Shown piece by piece: positions 1 to 6,240 of a stretch of DNA of 13,339 nucleotides. The DNA is from Chloroflexota bacterium (lineage in GTDB: Bacteria > Chloroflexota > Limnocylindria > P2-11E). A program made the position numbers and the translations under genes. The notes beneath the pieces were generated by a model. It was not told where the DNA came from. It worked only from the letters and a program-made list of their open reading frames with translations, and searched no databases. Numbering within the stretch: position 1 is the first letter of the stretch; each line of letters begins with the position of its first letter. The stretch is from the NCBI GenBank assembly GCA_005889445.1, contig VBGS01000085.1, positions 1 through 13,339 of the forward strand. The letters are read 5' to 3'.

Positions 1-510
1 GGCGAGGATCATCGACGGGTCGTTGAGCAGCGCCCGCGCGATCGCGACGCGCTGCTGCTGGCCCCCCGAGAGCTCGCTCGGCCGGTGATGCACGCGGTCG
101 CCGAGGCCGACCTGCTCGAGGGCGTTCAGCGCGCGGTTGCGTCGGTCATGCCGCTCGCCGCCGTACACGAGGGGGAGCTCCACGTTCTCGATCGCGTTGA
201 GACGGGGAAGCAGGTTGTAGGTTTGAAATACGAATCCCACATGCTTGTTACGGATCGCCGCGAGGTTGTCGTCGGAGAGCTTTCCGACGTTTTCGCCGGC
301 GAGGGTATACGTGCCACCGTCGGCGACGTCGAGACAGCCGAGCACGTTCATGAGCGTCGATTTGCCCGATCCCGACGGGCCCATGATCGCGACGAACTCG
401 CCGCGCCGGACGTCGAGGTCGACGCCGCGCAGGGCGTTCACCGTGATCTCGCGGCCGATCCGGTAGGTCTTGGTGATCCCGCGGAGCTGGACGACGCTCT
501 GCTCGATCAC
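1..510 (-). CDS. ABC transporter ATP-binding protein, MacB/LolD/YknY type (3' end cut by window)
   Basis: Partial gene of 170 codons entering from the start codon; its 3' end lies outside the window. The GTG start at 510 overlaps the stop of the adaptor gene as GTGA. The protein shows Walker A GPSGSGKST (residues 44-52), the Q-loop glutamine in VFQTYNLLP (Q96), and the signature LSGGQQQR (147-154). The sequence ends at PSMILA, immediately before the expected Walker B aspartate and glutamate. The wording around these motifs (RGEFVAIMGPSGSGKST, VGFVFQTYNLLPRL) is that of the MacB/LolD/YknY subfamily, which powers mechanotransmission-type ABC export or extraction complexes with a permease and an adaptor. 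The adaptor is directly upstream; the permease gene is predicted just left of the window. The family is certain; the cargo is unknown (antibiotic, peptide or lipoprotein are family possibilities). Confidence 0.96.
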   Translation of the reverse strand, partial: MIEQSVVQLRGITKTYRIGREITVNALRGVDLDVRRGEFVAIMGPSGSGKSTLMNVLGCLDVADGGTYTLAGENVGKLSDDNLAAIRNKHVGFVFQTYNLLPRLNAIENVELPLVYGGERHDRRNRALNALEQVGLGDRVHHRPSELSGGQQQRVAIARALLNDPSMILA

Positions 511-2408
511 CGCCCGACGATCACCGGTCCGCCGCCCCCACCGAAGCCGCCGGCACCGCCGCGTGTGTTCGCGGATCCGGTGGCGCGGGCGGCCGGCAGG
601 ACGACCAGATCGCCTTCGGAGAGCCCGCTTGCGACCTCGGTCACGGTGTCGTTGGCGATGCCGAACGTCACATCGGTGTCGACCGCTTCGCCGTCCTTGA
701 GCACCTGGACGTAGCGGCGCCCGCCGGTACTGCGGATCGCAAGATTCGGGACGGTGAGGACGCCCTGCTTGCTCGCGATGACCACGTTCGCGGTCCCGGT
801 CATGCCGGGCTTCACCGCTTGCTGCGGAAGGTCGATCGTGACATCGACCCCGTACACGGGCACGCCCTGTTGGATCGTCGCCACAGGATCGAGCGAGGTC
901 ACCTTGCCGGTCATCCGCGAGGTCGCCCCGACGGCGTCGACCGTGACGTTCGCGACCAGGCCGAGCCTCAGCTTGGCGACGTCGCTCTCGCCGACCGTTC
1001 CGTGCAGCACCATCGCGGACGTATTGGCAAGCGTCATGAACGGGCTCGCCGCGCTCTCTCCGACCTGCGACACGATCGACGCGACGACCCCGGCGGAGGG
1101 CGCGGTCACCACCGCGTTGTCCAGGTTCGTCTGGGCGTTCTGCAGCGCGGTGGCCGCGTTGTCGACCGAGCTCCTCGCGCCCGCGATGTTGTAGGGCTGC
1201 TGCGCGACCGAGGTCTGCGCGGACTGGATGGTCTGGGCCGAGCGCTGCTTGACGGTGTCCACGTTGGCGATCGCGTTCGCGATCGACCCACCGATGGCAT
1301 CCGACATCGTCGAGAGGGCCGTCCCGCCCTGGGTGATCTTCGCCTTGATGCTGGTCGCGGTCTGCTGGTCGCCGGTGACCGCCGAGAGAAGCGACGAGAG
1401 ATCGGTGCGCGACCGATCGAGGGCCGTATTCGTGCGGGTGTTGACCGTGTTGAGGCTTGCCTGCGCGGACACGGTGCTCGTCGACATCGTGTTCAGCTGA
1501 GCGTTGACCGAGTCGAGCGCCGTGGTGAGGCGCCCAGACGCGAGGTTGTACGAGAACATCGCGCTCTGAAAGTCAGTGGCGCTGCGAGAGGTATCCGCGT
1601 CCGCCGCCAGCGCGGCGTCGAATTCCGCGACCGCCGCTCCGATCCCGTCGAGAGCGCGCTGGAAATCATCGATCGCGGGCTTGAGGGAGCTCGCGCTCAG
1701 GTTCTGCGACGTCGCGAGCGGTCCGTACATCCCGTTGATCGATGTCTGCGCGCTCCGCACGTCGTTCTGCTGGTTGAGACCGACCGCGGGGTCGCGGAGC
1801 GCGTTCGCGAGGTCGTTCGACTCGACGTCGATCCCCGTCTTGAGCGCGTCCAGGGCCGATTGATATCCGGTGATGTCGGTGAACAGCGCGGTCCCCACCG
1901 AGAGCGCGGTGTTACGCGCGTTCGCGTAATTCGTCTTGAGCTTTGTGACCGCTTGCTGCGCGTTCGCGATGTCGGTCTGAGTCGACTGTTGAGCCTGGTC
2001 GAGCGAACGCTGGGCATCCCCGGCGCTCGCCACCGTGCGGTCGTAGCTCGTCTGTGCCGAGCGGAGGTTCGACTCCGCCTGCGCGACCGCGGCCTCGAGG
2101 TCCGTCGTATCGAGCTTCGCGAGCGGCTGCCCCGCGGTCACCTGCTGTCCGACCGACACGTAGACCGCGGCGATCTTGCCGGTGCTCCGGAAGCTCATCT
2201 TCGTCTGGCTCTGCGCGGCCACCGAGCCGGACACCGCGACCGACTGCACGACGCTCCCCTTGGTCACGGCCTGCGTGCGAAGCTCGGCCTTCGCCGGCTG
2301 TGCGTTCACGCGCGACGCGAGCACCGCGCCTCCCGCGACGAGCGCGACGAGCGCGACCGCGAAGAGGCGTCCCGGCCAGGTGGTGAGGATTCCGCGAAGC
2401 ACTGTCAT
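507..2408 (-). CDS. Efflux adaptor protein, HlyD/MacA/YknX family, with very long coiled-coil insert
   Basis: 633 aa. An N-terminal signal anchor (about residues 13-33, LFAVALVALVAGGAVLA) places the rest outside the cytoplasmic membrane. The first lipoyl half is around residues 76-100 (GKIAAVYVSVGQQVTAGQPL, then AKLD) and the second around 433-462 (VVTAPSAGVVASIVSQVGES). Between them lies about 330 residues rich in A, Q, S, T and N with heptad-like patterns, far longer than the hairpin of MacA or YknX (whole proteins near 370 aa). Beta-barrel and membrane-proximal parts follow (463-605), ending in a Gly-rich tail (617-627). Such adaptors couple the ABC ATPase/permease to substrate capture or envelope spanning. 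The ATG at 2408 follows a purine-rich ribosome site (GGGAGAAAGGGA) and lies 22 nt after the preceding gene; the stop overlaps the ATPase start. Family call is strong; substrate is unknown. Confidence 0.93.
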   Translation of the reverse strand: MTVLRGILTTWPGRLFAVALVALVAGGAVLASRVNAQPAKAELRTQAVTKGSVVQSVAVSGSVAAQSQTKMSFRSTGKIAAVYVSVGQQVTAGQPLAKLDTTDLEAAVAQAESNLRSAQTSYDRTVASAGDAQRSLDQAQQSTQTDIANAQQAVTKLKTNYANARNTALSVGTALFTDITGYQSALDALKTGIDVESNDLANALRDPAVGLNQQNDVRSAQTSINGMYGPLATSQNLSASSLKPAIDDFQRALDGIGAAVAEFDAALAADADTSRSATDFQSAMFSYNLASGRLTTALDSVNAQLNTMSTSTVSAQASLNTVNTRTNTALDRSRTDLSSLLSAVTGDQQTATSIKAKITQGGTALSTMSDAIGGSIANAIANVDTVKQRSAQTIQSAQTSVAQQPYNIAGARSSVDNAATALQNAQTNLDNAVVTAPSAGVVASIVSQVGESAASPFMTLANTSAMVLHGTVGESDVAKLRLGLVANVTVDAVGATSRMTGKVTSLDPVATIQQGVPVYGVDVTIDLPQQAVKPGMTGTANVVIASKQGVLTVPNLAIRSTGGRRYVQVLKDGEAVDTDVTFGIANDTVTEVASGLSEGDLVVLPAARATGSANTRGGAGGFGGGGGPVIVGR

Positions 2409-2430
2409 GAGTCCCTTTCTCCCTCGACCG

Positions 2431-3210
2431 CTACTGCGATGCGACCGTTCGCGCCGAACCGACCAGACGTGCCGTCACGACGGCACCCAGCGCGTACGCC
2501 AGCACGGCGAGCACGGACACTCCCCCAGCGAACGGGATCTGCCATGCGATATAGATAAGGGTCGCGCCTAAGAGGGCGATGAGAGGCGCAGGCACGCCCG
2601 CGAAGCGCCGAAGCCACGCCACGCTGAAGAGCGCGTCGCCAAGGCGCCAGGCGGCGGCGGCGAAGCCGACGATCGCCGCGATCCCCGCGATCACGAGTGC
2701 CACGCTGAACGCACCGATCGCGACTTGTAACGCCGCTGGCACGCCCAGCGGACCCCCGCGGACGGACGACAGCGAGCCCAGGAAAACGATCCACGCGAGT
2801 GCTCCGGCCGACGCGCTGACGCCGATGACCGCGAGGCCCGTGCCGAGCACGCGAAGCTGGGTGCGCCATCCGCCGAGCGATGCGCGGTACGTGCTGACGA
2901 CCTGCTCGTGCGCGAGGACGAGCGCGGCCGAGGTCCCAAGAAGGATGAGCAGGTATCCGGCCGCGTCGCGCGCGGTGTCGCTGAGGCCGCGCTGCAGCGG
3001 CACGATCGGCGCGAGCGCATCGGGCACGCTCCGCTGCGCGTCGACGATCGTGCGCGCCGGCGGCGGCGAGTTTCGCGGATCGAAGAAGATCCCGGGCCTG
3101 CGGGTCGCGCTGCCCGACGCGTTCGCGAGCGAGCCGGCGAGCAGGATGGCGGACACGAACGTCGCGATGACGACCGCGCCCAGGACGAGGATGGCGTCGC
3201 GCTGCTTCAT
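2431..3210 (-). CDS. Six-helix integral membrane protein of unknown function
   Basis: 259 aa, no family recognised. One N-terminal hydrophobic segment (about 7-29) is followed by an extracytoplasmic-looking stretch of about 50 residues rich in Pro and Arg (RRPGIFFDPRNSPPPAR), then about five more helices (roughly 85-102, 122-148, 158-190, 212-229, 235-252). No enzyme motif is visible. The ATG at 3210 overlaps the stop of the preceding gene as ATGA, so translation is likely coupled. It sits between the anti-sigma-like protein and the adaptor, the place occupied by the membrane protein YknW in Bacillus yknWXYZ; the resemblance is positional only. A signal-sensing partner of the anti-sigma factor or an accessory transporter subunit are both possible. 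Confidence 0.85.
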   Translation of the reverse strand: MKQRDAILVLGAVVIATFVSAILLAGSLANASGSATRRPGIFFDPRNSPPPARTIVDAQRSVPDALAPIVPLQRGLSDTARDAAGYLLILLGTSAALVLAHEQVVSTYRASLGGWRTQLRVLGTGLAVIGVSASAGALAWIVFLGSLSSVRGGPLGVPAALQVAIGAFSVALVIAGIAAIVGFAAAAWRLGDALFSVAWLRRFAGVPAPLIALLGATLIYIAWQIPFAGGVSVLAVLAYALGAVVTARLVGSARTVASQ

Positions 3211-3602
3211 CGCGCCGTGGTCCTGCGGACCGGTCTCACGAGCGCGGCGTGCGCGGCGATGAGGCTCGCGACGCCGAGGATCGCCAGCGCCAGTACCACC
3301 GTGCCATCGACGAAGAAGAAGGCGTCCGAGCTGTCCGACGCGGCGGCCGCGACGATGTTGTTGAGCGCTGCTCCGACCTCGTCAGCGCGATCGACGACCT
3401 GGAAGATCAGGAACGCGAGCGATGGGACCGCGAGCACCGCGGCTGCGATCCACTCCCAGGTCAGCGTCGTCCGCGCGGTCACCTGGCGCATCACCTCATC
3501 GCGGAAGCCGAGCGGCAGCGCCCGCGGCGGGATCGCCGACAGAAGCCGTTGGACGAGCCGCTCGGCGTCTTCGAGATCGCTCGGTCTGCGCTGGTCGATC
3601 AC
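3207..3602 (-). CDS. Small two-helix membrane protein, candidate anti-sigma factor
   Basis: 131 aa. A cytoplasmic-looking N-terminal segment of about 48 residues (acidic helix EDAERLVQRLLSAIPP, then LPLGFRDEVMRQV) is followed by a transmembrane helix (about 49-70), a loop with several Asp residues (71-98), a second helix (about 99-120) and a short Arg-rich tail. The pattern 'Leu-Pro-x-Gly-Phe-Arg-Asp-x-Val' just before the first helix is common in anti-sigma proteins. There is no Cys, so this is not a zinc-binding (HxxxCxxC) anti-sigma factor. GTG start at 3602 overlaps the sigma stop as GTGA; the stop overlaps the next ATG. Immediate coupling to an ECF sigma gene is the strongest argument for the role, which is inferred rather than proven. 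Confidence 0.8.
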   Translation of the reverse strand: MIDQRRPSDLEDAERLVQRLLSAIPPRALPLGFRDEVMRQVTARTTLTWEWIAAAVLAVPSLAFLIFQVVDRADEVGAALNNIVAAAASDSSDAFFFVDGTVVLALAILGVASLIAAHAALVRPVRRTTAR

Positions 3603-4192
3603 CGCGCCTCTCCTCGCCGCGCAGCGAGCCGCGTTTTGAGCGCGGCGCGCGCGCGATGGAGGTGGGTCTTCACGGTGCCGAGCGGGATGTCGAGGGCGTC
3701 CGCCACCTCCTGGTAGGAGAGCTGCTGCATGTGCCGAAGTGTGAGCGCTGCCCGGTAGGCGGGAGCGAGGTCGGCCATCGCCGCGACGACCTCGGCGAGC
3801 TCCTCGTGTCGGACCGCAGTCTCCTCGGGTCCCTCGTCGGCCTCCTCAGGCGCGTCAGGCAGCTCGTCGACGGTCGTTTGGTGCGCGTGCCACCGCTGGA
3901 CGTAGTTCAGGCTCGCGTTCGTAGTGATACGAAAGAGCCACGGCCCGAACGGCAGCGTCGGGTCGTAGCGATGGAGCGCCCGATACGCGCGGATGAACGC
4001 CTCCTGCGCGCAGTCCTTGGCGGCGTCCGCGTCGCTCGTTATGCGCAGCGCGATGTTGTACACGCGTCCTCCGTAGCGCTCGACCAGGCCCGCGAACGCA
4101 TCAGCCTCACCCGCGATGCATCGCCGCACGATGTCCTGGTCACTTCCGCCCAGCCGGGGGCCTCCCAAACGCGACCAAGACCCCTCGGTCAT
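3599..4192 (-). CDS. RNA polymerase sigma factor, ECF (SigW/RpoE-like) subfamily
   Basis: 197 aa from the ATG at 4192. Sigma region 2 spans about residues 21-90, with the core-binding/-10 recognition motif DAAKDCAQEAFIRAYRAL (56-73) followed by GPWLFRITTNASLNYVQR. An acidic linker (109-128) precedes region 4 (about 137-190) with the HTH YQEVADALDIPLGTVKTHLH. The reading frame stays open upstream to 4372, but that extension runs opposite the divergent hydrolase gene and has no family resemblance, so 4192 was chosen; length then matches typical ECF factors. First gene of a coupled operon with a membrane protein and an ABC export system, suggesting it switches on envelope-stress or export functions. 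A candidate self-recognised promoter lies immediately upstream. Confidence 0.96.
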   Translation of the reverse strand: MTEGSWSRLGGPRLGGSDQDIVRRCIAGEADAFAGLVERYGGRVYNIALRITSDADAAKDCAQEAFIRAYRALHRYDPTLPFGPWLFRITTNASLNYVQRWHAHQTTVDELPDAPEEADEGPEETAVRHEELAEVVAAMADLAPAYRAALTLRHMQQLSYQEVADALDIPLGTVKTHLHRARAALKTRLAARRGEAR

Positions 4193-4198
4193 TCGGCT

Positions 4199-4225
4199 TA
4201 CCCCGAGGGTCGGCGCGGTGTTTCG
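4199..4225 (-). promoter_or_regulatory. Candidate ECF-type autoregulatory promoter of the sigma operon
   Basis: On the minus strand, CGAAAC (4225-4220) is followed after 17 bp by GGTA (4202-4199), then AGCCGA and the ATG at 4192. This resembles the SigW-type consensus TGAAAC, 16-17 bp, CGTA. ECF factors often transcribe their own operon. The start of transcription would fall at or next to the ATG, giving a leaderless or nearly leaderless mRNA. Sequence match seen; function inferred. Confidence 0.45.
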
Positions 4226-4227
4226 CG

Positions 4228-4233
4228 TATTCT
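4228..4233 (+). promoter_or_regulatory. Candidate -10 element (TATTCT) of the divergent hydrolase gene
   Basis: TATTCT lies 11 nt before the ATG at 4245, close enough for transcription to start near the ATG (leaderless mRNA). No clear -35 or extended -10 is seen. The same hexamer sits 10 nt before the GNAT gene at 12900. It overlaps the divergent sigma-gene promoter region. Confidence 0.35.
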
Positions 4234-4244
4234 CGGCCCACTCC

Positions 4245-4886
4245 ATGGACCTCACTTGGCTCGGCCACGCCTGCTTCCGCATGCGCGGACGCGAAGGCGT
4301 CCTCCTCACGGACCCGCCTGACCCCAAATCTGGACACGCGATCCCCAAGACCGAAGCGCAGGTGGTGACCATCTCCCACGAGCATCCGGGGCACTCGAGC
4401 CTGAGGTCGGTCGGCGGAGAGCCGGTCGTCCTGCGCGGCCCGGGCGAGTACGAGGTCCGCGAGGTGCTCGTGACCGGCGTCGGGACATTTCACGACGACG
4501 AGAAGGGCGCGGCGCGCGGCCGCAACACGGTCTTCGCGATCCGTCTTGATGACCTCGTCATCTGCCACCTCGGCGACCTCGGTCACGAGCTGCCCGACAC
4601 CGCGCTCGAGCGGATCGGCGACGTGGACATCGTGCTCGTGCCCATCTCGGGCGGGGACCTGAACCTCACGGCGGCGAAGGCCGCCGAGGTGATCCACCAG
4701 CTCGAGCCCAAAGTCGTCGTCCCGATGTCGTACGACCCCGACGCCCAGAAGAAGGACAGCCCATTCGATCGCCTGTTACACGAGCTCGGCGTCAAGGAGC
4801 TCACTCCGGTGCCAAAGCTGTCGGTCACCCGGAGCTCACTGCCAGAGAACGTGCAGGTCGTAGCCCTGGACTCCCGGGCGCGTTAA
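4245..4886 (+). CDS. Metallo-beta-lactamase-fold hydrolase, UlaG-like (Lactamase_B_3)
   Basis: 213 aa from the ATG at 4245 (MDLTWLGHACFRMRG is the normal family N-terminus; the open frame upstream to 4116 overlaps the divergent sigma gene and is rejected). Motifs: LGHACF (H8), the metal motif SHEHPGH (H45, H47, H50), GPGEYEV, H82 in GTFHDD, and HLGDLGH (H107, D110). The usual Asp of HxHxDH is Gly (G49), and the place where homologues I recall read P-M-H-Y is PMSYD here (S161). A metal site may therefore be altered. The protein is cytoplasmic (no signal peptide). Substrate unknown; UlaG itself is an ascorbate-phosphate lactonase, but that activity should not be assumed. Confidence 0.9.
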   Translation: MDLTWLGHACFRMRGREGVLLTDPPDPKSGHAIPKTEAQVVTISHEHPGHSSLRSVGGEPVVLRGPGEYEVREVLVTGVGTFHDDEKGAARGRNTVFAIRLDDLVICHLGDLGHELPDTALERIGDVDIVLVPISGGDLNLTAAKAAEVIHQLEPKVVVPMSYDPDAQKKDSPFDRLLHELGVKELTPVPKLSVTRSSLPENVQVVALDSRAR

Positions 4887-4907
4887 CCTCCCGCTGCCGA
4901 GGGAGGA
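4887..4907 (+). promoter_or_regulatory. Ribosome binding site within a small hairpin
   Basis: CCTCCC (4887-4892) can pair with GGGAGG (4901-4906) across an 8-nt loop. The right arm is the ribosome binding site for the ATG at 4918. It could lower translation of the membrane protein or mark the end of the upstream mRNA (there is no T-run, so a weak terminator at best). Confidence 0.4.
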
Positions 4908-4917
4908 TTACCTAGAT

Positions 4918-6129
4918 ATGGCGTTACCTGCCAGCACACTTCGCGCTTTTCAATATGGACTGGCGATCCTCGCGCTTACCGCGCTCATCGGGCTCTTCAA
5001 CGCCACCAAGATCATCGGTGACATCGATCGCAACACGCTGCTGACCCATCTGCACTCCGGCACGCTCGGTTGGATCACGATGGGTGTCTTCGGGATCGCG
5101 CTGGCGCTGTTCGCGAGGGACAGGGCGACCGGACCGAACCTTGTGCTCACGGCCCTCGCAACCGCGGCCTACGTCCTCGCGTTCTGGTCGGGCAACTTCG
5201 TCGCGCGTGCCGTCTTCGGCGTCGTCATGCTCGCCACGATCTTTGGGTGGTGGGCGTGGGTCGTCACTCGCGCGGCGAACATCGGATATTCCCGCCTGAC
5301 GAATCCGCAGCTCTCGGTCGTCCTGGGGCTGACCACGCTCCTCGTGGGCTCGACGCTCGGCGTCATCGTTCAGGTTCTCCTCGCGACGAATAACTTCAAG
5401 GAAGACAACGGAACACTCATCGGCGCGCACGCGTTCGCGCAGGTCGCTGGTTATCTCGTGCTCATCGCGGCAGGTGTCAGTGAGTGGCTCCTGACACCGA
5501 ACGCCGGTCGGACACGGGCCGGCGAGATCCAGTCGTGGCTGCTGTTCGCCGCCGGCCTGCTCTTCGCGGTCGGAACGCTGTTCAACGTGGTGCCGGCGCT
5601 GCTGATCGGAAACCTCTTTCAAGCCGCCGGCGTCGTCATGGTCGTCGTCCGGCTCGGATCGCGCGTCGTCGGCGCGTCCTGGACCCAGGCAACCGGGATC
5701 CGGCACGCCGCGATCGCGATCCCCTTCCTCGTTCTCGCGCTCGTTCTCACGTTCGTCCTGACGCAACAGTTCATCGCCGCGGGCGACGATCCTTCCAAAG
5801 GACCGGGTCCAGGACTCTTCACGGCGCTCAGTCACACCTATTTCGTCGGCCTGCTGACCAACATCCTGTTTGCGACGATCCTCGCCGCAGGAAGCTCGCG
5901 CATCTGGCCGTGGGCCGATCACGTCATCTTCTGGGGTCTCAACATCGGCGCGGCGTCGTTCATCGCCGTGCTGCTCACCGTCGGGTCGAGCGCTGGGTTC
6001 GGACCGTTCAGCCATCCCGTCGCGTTCACGGCTCCGATCATGGGTCTGTCGGTCCTCCTCGCGATCGTCACCTACCAGCTCCGGCTCGGCAGCGCCCCCG
6101 CGCCCATCCGCGCGACCGCACCCGCGTAG
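4918..6129 (+). CDS. 12-helix membrane protein, heme-copper oxidase subunit I/NnrS-like (tentative)
   Basis: 403 aa with about twelve hydrophobic helices (roughly 10-29, 45-65, 73-92, 98-116, 131-157, 168-193, 204-220, 225-245, 264-284, 302-325, 333-355, 370-388), the number found in heme-copper oxidase subunit I. Histidines sit at helix starts in oxidase-like contexts: LLTHLHSGTLGWITMG (H44, H46), GAHAFAQVAGY (H171), LSHTYFVGL (H306) and ADHVIFWGLN (H335), suggesting heme or metal ligands. The canonical oxidase active-site motifs (His-Pro-Glu-Val-Tyr, a following His pair) are not seen, so it is not an ordinary oxidase. ATG at 4918 follows GGAGGA by 10 nt. No subunit II, III or cytochrome gene lies nearby. 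It is followed by a strong terminator. The membrane-protein call is firm; the family is tentative. Confidence 0.8.
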   Translation: MALPASTLRAFQYGLAILALTALIGLFNATKIIGDIDRNTLLTHLHSGTLGWITMGVFGIALALFARDRATGPNLVLTALATAAYVLAFWSGNFVARAVFGVVMLATIFGWWAWVVTRAANIGYSRLTNPQLSVVLGLTTLLVGSTLGVIVQVLLATNNFKEDNGTLIGAHAFAQVAGYLVLIAAGVSEWLLTPNAGRTRAGEIQSWLLFAAGLLFAVGTLFNVVPALLIGNLFQAAGVVMVVVRLGSRVVGASWTQATGIRHAAIAIPFLVLALVLTFVLTQQFIAAGDDPSKGPGPGLFTALSHTYFVGLLTNILFATILAAGSSRIWPWADHVIFWGLNIGAASFIAVLLTVGSSAGFGPFSHPVAFTAPIMGLSVLLAIVTYQLRLGSAPAPIRATAPA

Positions 6130-6140
6130 CGAGCGACACC

Positions 6141-6171
6141 GCGGACGGCCGTCGACGAGACGGCCGTCCGC
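6141..6171 (+). terminator. Strong terminator-like hairpin after the 12-helix membrane protein gene
   Basis: A perfect 13-bp inverted repeat, GCGGACGGCCGTC and GACGGCCGTCCGC, with a 5-nt loop (GACGA), 11 nt after the stop codon. The tail TCCTCTATACTTTT is T-rich rather than a pure T-run. It separates the upstream unit from the ribosomal-protein operon. Confidence 0.75.
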
Positions 6172-6176
6172 TCCTC

Positions 6177-6182
6177 TATACT
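6177..6182 (+). promoter_or_regulatory. Candidate -10 element of the rplU operon promoter
   Basis: TATACT is a near-consensus -10 hexamer directly after the terminator stem; transcription would begin near 6189, giving a leader of about 50 nt before the GTG at 6241. No good -35 is visible because the expected place lies in the terminator hairpin. Confidence 0.5.
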
Positions 6183-6191
6183 TTTGAATAC

Positions 6192-6219
6192 GTCGCGCAG
6201 CGGGGCGCGGCGACTTTTT
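6192..6219 (+). promoter_or_regulatory. Terminator-like hairpin in the rplU leader (possible attenuator)
   Basis: GTCGCGC (6192-6198) pairs with GCGGCGAC (6207-6214) with one bulged G (6209) and an 8-nt loop, followed at once by TTTTT (6215-6219). It lies between the -10 element and the rplU start, so it would form at the extreme 5' end of the mRNA. This may be an attenuator or L21-binding leader, or simply a 5' stabilising stem. Confidence 0.45.
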
Positions 6220-6240
6220 CTGTTCGGGAGCATCACCTCC

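Noticed and set aside
819..2558. Open frame of 579 codons on the plus strand opposite the adaptor gene
   Set aside because: Arg/Asp/His/Gly-heavy composition typical of the shadow of a GC-rich gene; the minus-strand frame carries recognisable lipoyl and signal-anchor features.
2405..2869. 154-codon minus-strand frame overlapping the six-helix membrane protein gene
   Set aside because: Arg-rich out-of-frame shadow; the 2431-3210 frame has hydrophobic helices and an overlapping start.
4193..4372. N-terminal extension of the sigma gene by 60 codons
   Set aside because: It overlaps the divergent hydrolase coding region and the promoter gap and has no sigma-like sequence; the ATG at 4192 gives a normal ECF length.
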